A stretch of 64,000 nucleotides of DNA from Phycisphaeraceae bacterium. GTDB lineage: Bacteria > Planctomycetota > Phycisphaerae > Phycisphaerales > Phycisphaeraceae. Positions 7,644 to 17,213 of this stretch are shown here, one piece after another. The notes under the pieces were generated by a model. It had not been told where the DNA came from. It saw nothing but the letters and a program-made list of their open reading frames with translations, and searched no databases. Location: positions 1 through 64,000 of the forward strand of contig JADZCR010000003.1 in the NCBI GenBank assembly GCA_020851465.1, written 5' to 3'. Numbering within the stretch: the first letter of the stretch is position 1; each line of letters starts with the position of its first letter. The position numbers were made by a program, and so were the translations under genes.

Positions 7644-7673
7644 AGTTTAGCGTAAAGTCACCTTGAAACGCAA
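7644..7673 (-). promoter_or_regulatory. Possible promoter for rpsL-rpsG
   Basis: TTGCGT (minus strand, 7673-7668), 18 bases, TAAACT (7649-7644). Both boxes are partial consensus matches, and the site lies about 35 bases before the rpsL start in the gap after the glycosyltransferase gene. Confidence 0.35.
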
Positions 7674-7714
7674 ATTGGCACTATCCGCTGCCCGGCAGTC
7701 CAACAAGGACCGAT

Positions 7715-8536
7715 TCAATCTTGTTTCGCGGGGTCATTGTCAGGAACCGATGGCCGCCGATGAAGCCCGTTTTGCACCGCCCATAACGCAGCATATTTTA
7801 ACTGAACTCCCAACGCTGCCTTTTGGGCGATGAGCAGGCCAAAGGTTCCGTCTATAAAACCAGCTTTAAGCCAGAACATTTTGCAGAACGCAAATTGGGG
7901 GCGGAACAACAGATCCCACCACCGGCATCGCTTTCCCTTCGCGAACATCTGCTCCGCCACTTCCAGCATCCTCGCGTCAATCCGCTTACCTGAAAAATAA
8001 TCAGGCCATCCTGGTGAACCGACTCGTTTATGTTCCAGCCAACCGTGCTTGATACGCATGGAACGACTGGGTGTCGAAGGCAGTCGGTCTTCGTGCAAAG
8101 CGTGATTTGTCCATCGCACGCGGGCGCGATGAATCAGTCGCGACTGCCAATCCGGACTCCACGCTCGTACCTTTTTACCCATCACAAAATGACGTCGCCG
8201 CATGGATACAACATCCATACCCGCGAGTAATTCGGGTGAAAGATCACCAATGGCGTCCGCCAGATCTGCGGACACTTCCTCATCACTGTCGAGGATGAGG
8301 ACCCAATCATTCCGACAAAGCGATGCGGCGAATTGCTTTTGCGCGGAGTAACCCCGCCAAGGTTCCCGATGAACTTGGACAGCAAATCGCTGAATAATTT
8401 CCAGAGTTCGATCCGCCGACCCGCTGTCCACCACCACGACTTCATCCGCCCATTTTGCGCTGGTGAGTGCTGCCTCTATTGTCGCTTCGTTATTACATGT
8501 GCAGATCGCGACAGATATCGGCGTCTTCGACGGCAT
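7715..8536 (-). CDS. Family 2 glycosyltransferase, LPS-core WaaE/KdtX-like
   Basis: 273 residues. ATG 8536 has GAGGA seven bases upstream, and codons before it are unlikely to be used. The GT-A start SVAICTCNNEATIEAAL, the VVVDSGSADRTLEI strand and ILDSDEE (the DxD-type nucleotide-sugar site) define GT2. YSAQKQFA and the arginine/tryptophan-rich second half (HFVMGKKVRAWSPDWQSRL) resemble beta-1,4-glucosyltransferases that decorate inner-core heptose. No signal peptide is visible; the protein should act at the cytoplasmic face. Neighbouring heptose genes support an LPS-core role. The exact sugar is unknown. Confidence 0.85.
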   Translation of the reverse strand: MPSKTPISVAICTCNNEATIEAALTSAKWADEVVVVDSGSADRTLEIIQRFAVQVHREPWRGYSAQKQFAASLCRNDWVLILDSDEEVSADLADAIGDLSPELLAGMDVVSMRRRHFVMGKKVRAWSPDWQSRLIHRARVRWTNHALHEDRLPSTPSRSMRIKHGWLEHKRVGSPGWPDYFSGKRIDARMLEVAEQMFAKGKRCRWWDLLFRPQFAFCKMFWLKAGFIDGTFGLLIAQKAALGVQLKYAALWAVQNGLHRRPSVPDNDPAKQD

Positions 8537-8642
8537 GGGTTTGTCCTCAAGCCTTCGTATTGTCCAGCGTTGATGCAAGGATGACAAGCAGCAAGACTTT
8601 TATCGCAGGGCTTCCCTGTCCCACGATGTGACAGCCGGATTT

Positions 8643-9824
8643 TCAGCGACTTTCACGGAGAAGTTTTTCCAAGTGATCGACATGCTTCTTCATGGTCAGA
8701 GACTCCGACAGACCCTGCATGACTTCACGGCAGCGGTCTCGTTCTGCCGGGTCTGATAGCTCTGCCATGGCTGTCGCCAGAGCCTCAACATTACGCGGAT
8801 CATCCACCACTCGCCCACGGCGTGAACCATTTGAAGGCAGGACTAGATCACGCGCTCCATTAAACGATGTCGTTACCACAGGAGTACCCATCATGAGCGA
8901 TTCGATGACGACTTTGCTTGACGGGTCATAAAAAGTCGGGTGGACGGTTACGTCAGCGGCACAATACAACGCGGGCATTCGGCTGGATGTGCCGATCATG
9001 GTGACTTGCTCCTTGATTCCAAGCTGTGCCACCAGACGCTCCTGAACGTGCTCATTTCGACCTGCCAGTAAGAGGTGGGCACGTACTTTTCGTTGTCGGA
9101 GCCGTTGTATTGCTTGGAGAAGTTCGTTGACACCCTTAAGTCGCGGATTCAATGCAGCAAACAGATAGACCGTAACATCATCGGCAAGATTATGGCTCAC
9201 GCGGATTTGTTGCCGCCATTGCAATCGCTGCGCCGCATCTACCACGGGCATCTCGGCTGCGTTTGGAATTACTGTCACTCGTGAAGTATCGAACCCATAA
9301 TGACCTCGAAGCTGATCGGTCACGTATGAACTGATTGCTGCGATATGTTTCACCCGTGAACTTTTGAGTGTGCGCCGTTCCAGCATCAACAGCGATTGCT
9401 GTTTGATCGACGTCGCCAGCAGCAACCGTTTGCACAACCGACCTGCAAAGGTCGGTCGCATTGCGACATTACGGGAAATCGTCTCGCAAGTCATACCGCT
9501 GCGAGGCTGAAGCACCGTGGCTGGTGCTGTTGTGGTTACGGAAAGGCTGGCGTCAAACGTCCCACTATCGAGTTGTCGCTCAACCCAGCGAGAAAACCGG
9601 ATGAGCTTGAATGCGCCTAACGAGCGGCGGCTGGAAAACCGCTTGATTTGCAAGCCGTCGTGCACAGCATTCGCAGCCCAGGCACATAGCACGGTGACTC
9701 GGTGACCACGTGCTGATAATTCGCGAACGATCTGGGCGGTTGAACGCTCCGCCCCCCCACCACCGGGATCGAATCGTTCGATCACAACCGCAAGGGACAT
9801 CGCTTGACCTTGCGCCTCATTCAT
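8643..9824 (-). CDS. Family 4 glycosyltransferase, WaaG-like
   Basis: 393 residues, GT-B fold. The N-terminal glycine-rich loop FDPGGGGAERS binds acceptor or donor. The C-terminal domain has NPRLKG (R228/K230, donor phosphate contacts) and HPTFYDPSSKVVIESL with the donor glutamate E308, close to LPS glucosyltransferase I. It should add a sugar from a nucleotide donor to the LPS core on the cytoplasmic side. An internal ATG at 9800 with AAGG upstream is an equally possible start. The next upstream gene is a diverged paralogue. Confidence 0.85.
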   Translation of the reverse strand: MNEAQGQAMSLAVVIERFDPGGGGAERSTAQIVRELSARGHRVTVLCAWAANAVHDGLQIKRFSSRRSLGAFKLIRFSRWVERQLDSGTFDASLSVTTTAPATVLQPRSGMTCETISRNVAMRPTFAGRLCKRLLLATSIKQQSLLMLERRTLKSSRVKHIAAISSYVTDQLRGHYGFDTSRVTVIPNAAEMPVVDAAQRLQWRQQIRVSHNLADDVTVYLFAALNPRLKGVNELLQAIQRLRQRKVRAHLLLAGRNEHVQERLVAQLGIKEQVTMIGTSSRMPALYCAADVTVHPTFYDPSSKVVIESLMMGTPVVTTSFNGARDLVLPSNGSRRGRVVDDPRNVEALATAMAELSDPAERDRCREVMQGLSESLTMKKHVDHLEKLLRESR

Positions 9825-9997
9825 AACGTGATTACCATCCGTCCGCTTATGTGCTCGATTTGACGCTGAACCAACTCGGAATGAACAAGACTACTTCTTC
9901 GACGGAGTATAACGCCATGACCTGATACGGTTGCATTAATCTCCTGCCTCGCCGCGGACACCGATCAATGAACAACTCAACAACAAGTTAGTTTCAC

Positions 9998-11254
9998 TCA
10001 CGCTTGCGGAGTTTTCTCGTGGGAGCAAGTCATGAGCTTTGCCTTGCGGAGTTCGTCCTCCAAAGCGTCAACATGCCGCGCTAGCGATAGTTCGTTACGC
10101 ATGGAACAACAAGCGGGTGAATTCGGATCACCACGCGGCATATTCGACATGGCAATCATCGCCTCTGTGACTGCGGTAGGATCTTGAATCTCTTTCACCA
10201 CCCGTCCGGGTAATCCTGTTTTGTCCACCCAGTCACTAGCACCGTCAAAGATGCTCGTGACCACCGGCAATCCAGCACTCAAACCCATCAACACACTCGA
10301 ACTAGCCGGATGACTTGGCGTCGGATGTACCACGACGTCAGCAGCAGCCAGCAGCGGCTGCGGGGCGGGGCTTGGACCAAGCATCCGTATCGCTTGACGC
10401 ACCCCAAGCTCGGTGGCGGCCCTTTGCAGGGCATACGGCAGATTTCCAGCGATCAGTAGAACAGCCTTTGAGTTCCTCTGAACCACTCGGCTCATTGCCT
10501 CGAGCAGCGAGCTTCCGCCTTCAAGAGCGGGGGTTTCGGAAAGAAAAAGAAACACTTTCGCATCAATGGAAATCTTCAATCGGCTACGGATCGTGGTACG
10601 CCAACTGCGTTCCAATGCTTCATTGGCTGGAGGAAAGTCAAAGCCTCCTTGTCGCAGAATGATGCGATCAGGCGGGATCTCATAATGCCGGGCAATTTGT
10701 TTTTCGACATGAAGGCTGTGAGTGATGATACGACGGACCATCGGGTCGCTCATCGTGCGACGCTCCAGGTAACGCCGCACTCTCTCACGCGGCGACAATG
10801 CAATACGTAATCGACTCGATTGCTGAGAATCGACCAGCCGTTCGTGATACTCAACGACCAGTCCGCTCCGTGGTGACAAAACTGCTGCCGGTGCCAAAGT
10901 GGTCAGTGAAAGGCTCGCATCAAAGTTTCCTCGCAAGATCTCTGACCGCGACCAGCGAGCTAGGCGGAGAAATCGTCGTGATGCATGTTTCGGACCGCAT
11001 CGGTGAACCGTCAGACGTTCGCAAAAAGGACGATCATCTGAATAACCCGAAAAGACGGTTACGTGATGACCTCGGCCAAGCAGTTCCTCAGCGATCCTTT
11101 CACCGGTTCCGGTCGCGCCTGCGTGCGAGGCTCCAAAGTGTTCGACGATAAGGGCTAGATGCATCGGCTCAATGGGTGACCTGATTGGCGTCCGTGCCTC
11201 TTGCGAGACAGGGGCGAAGACAGGTGATCGGTCAACCGCGAATTGGGAATTCAC
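9998..11254 (-). CDS. Degenerate family 4 glycosyltransferase paralogue
   Basis: 418 residues. GTG 11254 has GAGGG seven bases upstream and gives about 30 extra residues before the first strand; ATG 11164 has no such site. The fold matches the downstream GT4 along its length (FDASLSLTTLAPAAVLSPRSG, ADVVVHPT, GLPVVTSIFDGA). The catalytic features are missing: the NPRLKG phosphate loop reads TPALEG, the donor glutamate position is M323 and the first acidic position is H315. The protein may be an inactive partner of the neighbouring enzyme, or have a changed donor. The gap of 173 bases between the two genes holds no clear promoter. Confidence 0.75.
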   Translation of the reverse strand: MNSQFAVDRSPVFAPVSQEARTPIRSPIEPMHLALIVEHFGASHAGATGTGERIAEELLGRGHHVTVFSGYSDDRPFCERLTVHRCGPKHASRRFLRLARWSRSEILRGNFDASLSLTTLAPAAVLSPRSGLVVEYHERLVDSQQSSRLRIALSPRERVRRYLERRTMSDPMVRRIITHSLHVEKQIARHYEIPPDRIILRQGGFDFPPANEALERSWRTTIRSRLKISIDAKVFLFLSETPALEGGSSLLEAMSRVVQRNSKAVLLIAGNLPYALQRAATELGVRQAIRMLGPSPAPQPLLAAADVVVHPTPSHPASSSVLMGLSAGLPVVTSIFDGASDWVDKTGLPGRVVKEIQDPTAVTEAMIAMSNMPRGDPNSPACCSMRNELSLARHVDALEDELRKAKLMTCSHEKTPQA

Positions 11255-11308
11255 CGAGGGACCCTCACCTGTCCTCTCCTTGTGTTTAATCGGAGAGCAG
11301 AGCTCGAT

Positions 11309-12409
11309 TCAAGTGTGTACGGGCGCAAGTCGCAGCAACGCGGCTGCCTGTTCAAAAACCATGTCCGGCGTAATCCGTCGCATACACGCCAATTCATCGG
11401 CAGTACCTTGCAACGGACAGACTTTTTTCTGACACGGCCCACAGAAAACTTTGACCATCACTTGCCGCTCGTGTTCAAAGCCGATCTGTGTCCACGCGGG
11501 ATCGGTCGGCCCAAAGATCGTTACCACCGGCACACTAAGAGCAGCAGCGAGATGACGGGCGCCGGTGTCATTGGTAATCATCAGACTCGAACGGCGTATG
11601 ACCGCCTTGAGCACACGAAGATTGACGCCGAGTTTTGGCAGATCAAGTAACGGAACGGTAGCGGCCTTGGCGACCTGATCCAGAATCGCTCGTTCCTTCG
11701 GAGCACCGGTCAGCGCGACGGTCGCACCTAATTCGCGGTGGCAGCGATCAGCGACCTGAGCAAATCGCGCGGGTTCCCACATCTTGGCATCCCCGTAGTT
11801 CGCTCCGGGATTGACCAAAACTAGTCGGCCACGCTCAGAATCAAATCCGACTGACCGCAACAGTCGTTCGGCAGCAACGTCATCCTCAGGTCGAGTGAAA
11901 ATCTGCATCGATAAATCGGGATCAGTTGCGCCGAGATACCGTGTCAGACCAAGGTAATAATCGCGCGTGGGAACAGGGACAAATTTCCCCATCTCACGCC
12001 GTGGAAGCAGGCGATCACTGAGGAGAAATCCCCGGCCGTCGCGGTCGTAACCGACTCGACGCTGAATACCGGCCATACGAACCAACAGCGCGGTTTTGAA
12101 GCTATTGGGAAGCAGGACAGCGGTATCGAATTTTCCTGCCGCCAGTCGTCGAGCAAGATTAAACATGCCGATGCGTCGGAGGTCGCCCTTACCCTTTCGT
12201 GCTGGACGGATCGTAATGATGCGGTCCACCCACGGGCACGGATCAATGGCCGGCCGAATGACGCTGCGGGCGAGAATGGTGATCTGTGCTTTGGGGTAGA
12301 GCTGGCGCAGTGATCGCAAAGTGGGCATGGCCATGATGGCATCGCCCAGCCACGTCGGCATAACCACGAGCAAGCGATCAGCCTGCCTGTGCTGCGGAAG
12401 TTCACTCAT
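11309..12409 (-). CDS. waaF: Lipopolysaccharide heptosyltransferase II (GT9)
   Basis: 366 residues, GT-B fold of family 9. The start LLVVMPTWLGDAIMAMPTLR, the middle VLVNPGANYGDAKMW and ITNDTGARHLAAAL plus VVTIFGPTDPAWT are the ADP-heptose-binding and catalytic signatures. It adds the second L-glycero-D-manno-heptose to the inner LPS core in the cytoplasm. A cysteine-rich segment near the end (FCGPCQKKVCPLQG, then C) is frequent in the family. It sits 37 bases after the heptose phosphatase gene gmhB, so precursor and transfer steps are encoded together. Confidence 0.93.
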   Translation of the reverse strand: MSELPQHRQADRLLVVMPTWLGDAIMAMPTLRSLRQLYPKAQITILARSVIRPAIDPCPWVDRIITIRPARKGKGDLRRIGMFNLARRLAAGKFDTAVLLPNSFKTALLVRMAGIQRRVGYDRDGRGFLLSDRLLPRREMGKFVPVPTRDYYLGLTRYLGATDPDLSMQIFTRPEDDVAAERLLRSVGFDSERGRLVLVNPGANYGDAKMWEPARFAQVADRCHRELGATVALTGAPKERAILDQVAKAATVPLLDLPKLGVNLRVLKAVIRRSSLMITNDTGARHLAAALSVPVVTIFGPTDPAWTQIGFEHERQVMVKVFCGPCQKKVCPLQGTADELACMRRITPDMVFEQAAALLRLAPVHT

Positions 12410-12446
12410 TGTGCAAAGTATAACCCGCTGACAGTTCGCAATCGCG

Positions 12447-13535
12447 TCAACGGCTGAACATCAGCGTGGCGATCGTCGCCAGTTGCATCAGGATCGATGC
12501 AAACATCCACCTCATGAACACGCCATCCTCCGCCCGACCCATGACCAGTGCCCCGAGAAAACAGACTAACGCGATCATCTGAAGCAACACGGCGAAGGCT
12601 TTGATATAGGAAAAATCCTGCTGACCCGGCCGCTGATGGCGCAATTCCTGAAGGATCTGGCGCAGCGTCTCGCTGTCACGCGATGACTCAGCAATGGACG
12701 CTTCGCTTTGTGATGGAATCGTTGCGTCAGCAGTGGATTCGCGGGAATCCAAGGATTCGGCTGCTGAGACATTTCCAGTCGATGGCTGCAATGCCTCGCG
12801 GCTGGCGGGCGGACTTGCACTCCATGGTCGGTATGGCGTCGGGACGGGAGGCGGGGTAATTGTGACTTCCGCCGCACGAGCGGCGGCTTCTTTTCTCCGC
12901 GCTGCCTGTTGCCTCGCGTGAAGTTCCTCCGGTGATTCAGGTTTGCGCTGCTGGGCGATGATGCGGACAGCTTCGATCAGATTTTTTGCTGCATAATTGG
13001 GTATGGTGTTACCCGACAAGATTTGCCGCTCGCTGATTTCCGCAACACGCAGCGGGGTCATCTCCTCCGCGTCTTCTCGCAGAAGGATGGTGCGAGTTCC
13101 AGCCTTCGCACCGGCTTCAACATCGCGCATCTGATCGCCAATCGTCCAGCTCTGCGCCAGGTCGAGCTGGAGATCTTTTGCTGCCTGAAGAATCATTCCA
13201 CAGTCAGGCTTTCGCCACGGGTGCTCACGACGGTAACGCTCAACTGTTCCTTCTGGATGGTACGGGCAATAGTAAAAGCGATCGATGATCGAGCCGCTGG
13301 TTGACTTGATCTGGTCAGCAAGTCGTTGATTAACCGCTTCGACATCACTCTCGGAATACTTTCCCCGTGCGACACCGCCTTGATTGGTGATCACGACGAT
13401 TTTGTAGCCAAGCCCACGCAACGACGCGACAGCGGATGATGCCCCCTGGACAAGCCTGACCAGGTCGGGATCGCCCAAGTCGCCGTCGTTGTGGATCAGC
13501 GTGTTATCTCGATCGAGGAAAACCGCAGCATTCAT
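12447..13535 (-). CDS. gmhB: Heptose-1,7-bisphosphate 7-phosphatase with membrane-anchored C-terminal extension
   Basis: 362 residues. The first 185 or so are a HAD-IIIA phosphatase: FLDRDNTL (D7, D9), VVITNQGG, the zinc-loop CPYHPEG followed by a later cysteine, and IGDQMRDVEAG. It removes the 7-phosphate from D-glycero-D-manno-heptose-1,7-bisphosphate on the way to ADP-heptose. Usual family length is about 185. Here an alanine/glutamate helix, a proline/serine-rich linker (about 225-290) and two hydrophobic spans (about 311-332 and 342-361) follow. The reading frame is continuous, so this is a genuine fusion that would tether the enzyme to the inner membrane near waaF. Confidence 0.88.
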   Translation of the reverse strand: MNAAVFLDRDNTLIHNDGDLGDPDLVRLVQGASSAVASLRGLGYKIVVITNQGGVARGKYSESDVEAVNQRLADQIKSTSGSIIDRFYYCPYHPEGTVERYRREHPWRKPDCGMILQAAKDLQLDLAQSWTIGDQMRDVEAGAKAGTRTILLREDAEEMTPLRVAEISERQILSGNTIPNYAAKNLIEAVRIIAQQRKPESPEELHARQQAARRKEAAARAAEVTITPPPVPTPYRPWSASPPASREALQPSTGNVSAAESLDSRESTADATIPSQSEASIAESSRDSETLRQILQELRHQRPGQQDFSYIKAFAVLLQMIALVCFLGALVMGRAEDGVFMRWMFASILMQLATIATLMFSR

Positions 13536-13617
13536 TGGCTATCAGATTACCACGAACCAGCTTTGGACGATTACTTCCTGAGATGAATCAGGATGCGTCC
13601 GGTAATACCCGAATTGA

Positions 13618-14313
13618 TCAACGGACCTGCTGCTGTTTGGTCCGTCGCTTTAATTCTTCACGTATTTCCGCCACAGCTTCGCTGACCGCGATATCGAGCT
13701 GGTCATTGACAATGAATCGATCGTAAACGCCGCATGAACGAGCCCGGGCGATTTCCTCTTTCGCTTTTTTGAATCGCCTCTGTATGACTGCCTCATCTTC
13801 ACGCTGACGCTTGCGGAGTCGTTCGATAAGTACATTCTCGCTGGGTGGAAGGACGAAGATTGAAAATGCGTCCGGCATTTTTTCTTTAACCAGGATCGCG
13901 CCCTGCACATCGATCTCAAGAATCATCAGGCGGCCGGCACGGAGTGCGTCCTCAACCGCTTTACGCGGCGTGCCATAGAAGTTTCCAAAGACCTCCGCCG
14001 ACTCGAGCAATTCTCCCGCATCACGAGCTCGCTTGAATTCCTCAACGGAGACAAAGTGGTAGTCCACTCCGGGTTTATCGCCCAGGCTTTGCGGTCGTGT
14101 GGTCATGGATACGCTGAAGTCACCGCCCAGCTCGCTCTCGACACGGTGCGTGATCGTCGTTTTGCCGACACCTGATGGTCCGGAAATAATCAGGAGCATT
14201 CCGGGAGGAGTGCCCGCTGCCGACTGTTGATCGCTGATAGATGTTTTTTTTTCGCAAGCCACTTGAATCGTCACGGTTGAGAAATTCCCTGATCTTCCGT
14301 CGAGACTCGTCAC
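13618..14313 (-). CDS. gmk: Guanylate kinase
   Basis: 231 residues by the longest reading; the kinase core begins at about residue 39 with MLLIISGPSGVGKTT (P-loop). It phosphorylates GMP to GDP using ATP. The GMP-binding segment SMTTRP, GVDYHFVSVEEF and LEIDVQGA are intact, and core length matches the family. The GTG at 14313 is uncertain: GTG codons within the first 25 codons or ATG 14199 could be the true start. It lies close behind pyrB, forming a nucleotide-metabolism group. Confidence 0.93.
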   Translation of the reverse strand: MTSLDGRSGNFSTVTIQVACEKKTSISDQQSAAGTPPGMLLIISGPSGVGKTTITHRVESELGGDFSVSMTTRPQSLGDKPGVDYHFVSVEEFKRARDAGELLESAEVFGNFYGTPRKAVEDALRAGRLMILEIDVQGAILVKEKMPDAFSIFVLPPSENVLIERLRKRQREDEAVIQRRFKKAKEEIARARSCGVYDRFIVNDQLDIAVSEAVAEIREELKRRTKQQQVR

Positions 14314-14322
14314 GGATTTCCG

Positions 14323-15279
14323 TTATCGTTCGGCACCGGCGGTCAGGAACAGCGTCGCCATTCGTACCGCCAGCCCATTGGTTACCTGCTGAAGCACGGT
14401 GCTGCTGGCACCATCCGCGACTGCGGAATCAAGTTCGATACCGCGATTAATCGGTCCGGGGTGCATCACAATGACTCCCGGCTTCGCTTTCGCCAGCCGT
14501 CGTGCCGTCAGCCCGTAAAAGGTCGCATACTCCCGTACACTCGGAAATGCCTGGCTGGTCAACCTCTCAAACTGCACCCGCAAAGTGTTAATCACATCAA
14601 CGCGAGGAAGAACCGCATCGAGATCATTGGACAGCTCACACCCCAGGTCCGCAAAACCTCGCGGCAGCAGCGTAGCTGGGCCGACAAGAATGACCCTGGC
14701 TCCGAGCTTGCGCAGACCATGAATATTGGACCGCGCTACACGGCTGTGCGCGATGTCACCGACGATCGCAACGGTCAGCCCTTCAAGATTAAAATCCTTG
14801 TCCCGACTAAGCCGTCGAGCGATCGTGTAGATATCAAGCAAACCCTGCGTCGGATGCTCGTGCTGACCGTCGCCAGCATTGATCACCGAGCAACCCACGC
14901 TTCCTGAAAGTTGATGAGCTGCGCCGCTGAGGTGGTGCCTGACGACGATCGCATCGACTCCCATCGCCTCGATGTTTCGTGCGGTGTCACGCAGCGTTTC
15001 ACCCTTATTGACGCTTGAAGTTTTTGCGGTGAAGTCGAGTACGTCAGCGGAAAGTCGGCTGGCTGCAAGATTGAAACTTGCACGGGTGCGTGTCGAGTCC
15101 TCGAAGAACAGGTTGACCACCACTCGGCCTCGCAAAGCGGGCACCTTTTTGATGCTTCGTGTGCTTACATCCTCAAAACCTCGCGCAGTCGTCAGAAGAA
15201 ATCGAATGTCCGCGGCCGAGAGATGCTCGAGGCCGAGCAGGTGCTTATGAGGCCAGCGGTAGTTCGCCTGCTCCGTCAT
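14323..15279 (-). CDS. pyrB: Aspartate carbamoyltransferase, catalytic chain
   Basis: 318 residues. STRTRASFNLA is the carbamoyl phosphate site, SVNKGETLRDT holds the lysine-bearing loop contributed in trans, and HPTQGLLD plus HPGPINRGIE complete the active site. It condenses carbamoyl phosphate with aspartate in pyrimidine synthesis. Its ATG overlaps the pyrR stop by four bases (ATGA), implying translational coupling. No pyrI regulatory chain or pyrC follows in this window. Confidence 0.96.
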   Translation of the reverse strand: MTEQANYRWPHKHLLGLEHLSAADIRFLLTTARGFEDVSTRSIKKVPALRGRVVVNLFFEDSTRTRASFNLAASRLSADVLDFTAKTSSVNKGETLRDTARNIEAMGVDAIVVRHHLSGAAHQLSGSVGCSVINAGDGQHEHPTQGLLDIYTIARRLSRDKDFNLEGLTVAIVGDIAHSRVARSNIHGLRKLGARVILVGPATLLPRGFADLGCELSNDLDAVLPRVDVINTLRVQFERLTSQAFPSVREYATFYGLTARRLAKAKPGVIVMHPGPINRGIELDSAVADGASSTVLQQVTNGLAVRMATLFLTAGAER

Positions 15280-15851
15280 GCCTTTCCTGCCACTGCGGGC
15301 TGTCGTGAACGGACGATGATTTCGTCGTTCGCGTCGGTGGGTTTAACCTGTACGGCGACCACATCGCCGGCTTTGACGAGCTTAGCTTCGGGGCCGCGAG
15401 TGAGATCCATCGCCACATGATCCGGGGCGATAGGCAATTCTCGACCACCACGATCCACGAGGACGCTCAACCATACACGACGTGGACGACCGATGTCCAT
15501 CAGCGATTGCAGCGCCGCCCTCACAGACCGCCCGGTCATCAGCACGTCATCGACCAGCACCACATTGAGACCGTCGATGCTGAAGGGAATCTCCGTCGTG
15601 CGAACGACCGCTGAGGAACCGATTTCGGACAAGTCGTCACGGTAAAGAGTGATGTCGAGCGATCCAACTCGATCTCCGAACTGGTCGCGCAGGCGTTCGG
15701 CAATCCGACCGGCCAACACATCACCTCGACTGCGGATGCCAATTAACGCCCATGATTCCGGCTCGCTGGATTTTTCGATATCCGCGCGGATCAGATCGGC
15801 CAATCGACTGATGAGTGAACCTACCTTTTGCTGATCCGCCAACACTTGCAT
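15276..15851 (-). CDS. pyrR: PyrR bifunctional regulator / uracil phosphoribosyltransferase
   Basis: 191 residues from ATG 15851, which avoids overlap with the upstream lipoprotein gene. WALIGIRSRGDVLAGRI and the PRPP loop VVLVDDVLMTGRSVRAAL are the family's key motifs. PyrR binds pyr mRNA when UMP is high and also converts uracil to UMP. It is directly coupled to pyrB. I did not find a clear PyrR-binding attenuator in the short upstream gap, so its RNA target is not evident here. Confidence 0.93.
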   Translation of the reverse strand: MQVLADQQKVGSLISRLADLIRADIEKSSEPESWALIGIRSRGDVLAGRIAERLRDQFGDRVGSLDITLYRDDLSEIGSSAVVRTTEIPFSIDGLNVVLVDDVLMTGRSVRAALQSLMDIGRPRRVWLSVLVDRGGRELPIAPDHVAMDLTRGPEAKLVKAGDVVAVQVKPTDANDEIIVRSRQPAVAGKA

Positions 15852-15900
15852 CGAAGGAATGTTACCGGAGGAACAGACCACGCGAAAGCCCGCCCCGCCC

Positions 15901-17115
15901 TTACCGGGAATTATTCGATACCAGCGACTCACCGGCAACGATTTGTATTTGCACTGAGCTTTCGTCGATGCTGCCGCCAACCACGTCGTTTACACGAATC
16001 TTCAGTCGATATTTCCCTACGCTCAACCTCGCAGGTAGCCTGATCAATTGAACAACGAAGAAATCTCGGCGTCGGTTCCGCGAGCGATCCACGATCTCGG
16101 CTGTCGGTTGCTTCCAGACCGCCAGACCGTCGGATTCGTTGTACAGGACAATCTCCTGCGTCAGCTTGACCTGATACTGCCCTCGTGCGTCCTGTGTGGA
16201 GCGGAAATTTTCCAGTTCGGCATAGACGATCATCGGCTGCTCTCTGCCGGCAAGAAACGTGTTGGACTCAAACGTGTCATACACGCCAAAGCCACTCACC
16301 TTTCGACACAGCTGAATATTACTCATGTGCAGCGACGCCTCCCCCAGGATGGCTGTGAGCTGGTCGGATACCTCACTGGGTGACAACGATTGGTCACCTG
16401 ATGCGAGCTTCTTCCCCAAAAGCATGATGGTGCGATGATAACGCAGCACCTGATCGCGCTGCGCCGGTGAAAGCGGTGCAAGGTCGGCTTCATCAAGCTT
16501 GTGGTCAGAATCAACCAGCGCCAGTGCGGCGGCACTGACCGCCTTGGCCATCGCTGGATCCTGACTCGTGCGAATATCCTTGAGTAAATTTTCAAGCAAT
16601 GCCTGACGATCCAACACCGGCTGAATCGCGGCAGGCTGCGCTGCTGTATCTGTGATTGTCGTGCTGTCAGCATGGGTGGCTTCCGTGGGAGTGGTATCGC
16701 TTAATGCGGATGGCGGAGCCACGGCTGCGCGTGATCGAGATTTCTCGATCCATTCCACACGTTGCATATATGGAGGTGGTGTCGTCTCAGTCGCAGACAC
16801 CGTTTCGGTTGTCGAAGCAGACTCATCACGTCCGTCACGGTTTTTTTTCATCGCCTCCGCGAGTCGCTGCGCCTGTGCTTCAACCTGCGCGGTCAGGTCT
16901 CCTACATTTGCGGAATCGACCTCGGATTCAAGACCAGCGGGCTGAGGTACGGATCTTTTCTTTTCGGCGGATTTAGCTTCGGCAGATTGAGCCGCAGGAA
17001 GCCGCTTCGCAAGATCGCGGGATGGCACAGGTGTTGAGGAACAACCAAAGGCGATCAGAGCAGAGACGCTGATCAAGCTACCTGATAGACACCAACGCCA
17101 CGATGCTTTCCGCAT
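15901..17115 (-). CDS. Predicted lipoprotein, function unknown
   Basis: 404 residues from ATG 17115, five bases after GGAGG; a start four codons earlier overlaps that site. A basic n-region, a hydrophobic stretch and IAFGCSS give a type II signal peptide with lipidation at the cysteine. A low-complexity alanine/serine/threonine/proline region (about 30-180) leads to a helical segment and a C-terminal beta-rich domain (about 250-395: GVYDTFESNTF, MIVYAELENFRS, KLTQEIVLYN, LRIKxRV-like strands). No family recognised. The domain plan suggests a periplasmic scaffold. Confidence 0.7.
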   Translation of the reverse strand: MRKASWRWCLSGSLISVSALIAFGCSSTPVPSRDLAKRLPAAQSAEAKSAEKKRSVPQPAGLESEVDSANVGDLTAQVEAQAQRLAEAMKKNRDGRDESASTTETVSATETTPPPYMQRVEWIEKSRSRAAVAPPSALSDTTPTEATHADSTTITDTAAQPAAIQPVLDRQALLENLLKDIRTSQDPAMAKAVSAAALALVDSDHKLDEADLAPLSPAQRDQVLRYHRTIMLLGKKLASGDQSLSPSEVSDQLTAILGEASLHMSNIQLCRKVSGFGVYDTFESNTFLAGREQPMIVYAELENFRSTQDARGQYQVKLTQEIVLYNESDGLAVWKQPTAEIVDRSRNRRRDFFVVQLIRLPARLSVGKYRLKIRVNDVVGGSIDESSVQIQIVAGESLVSNNSR

Positions 17116-17213
17116 TTGTGCCTCCATGCACTTTTAGATTGCCCAACGACCGGCTCCGCCGACCGTTCGATCCACTTTCTCCACATGTAACAAGAAAAGT
17201 AGATCTACTTTGA

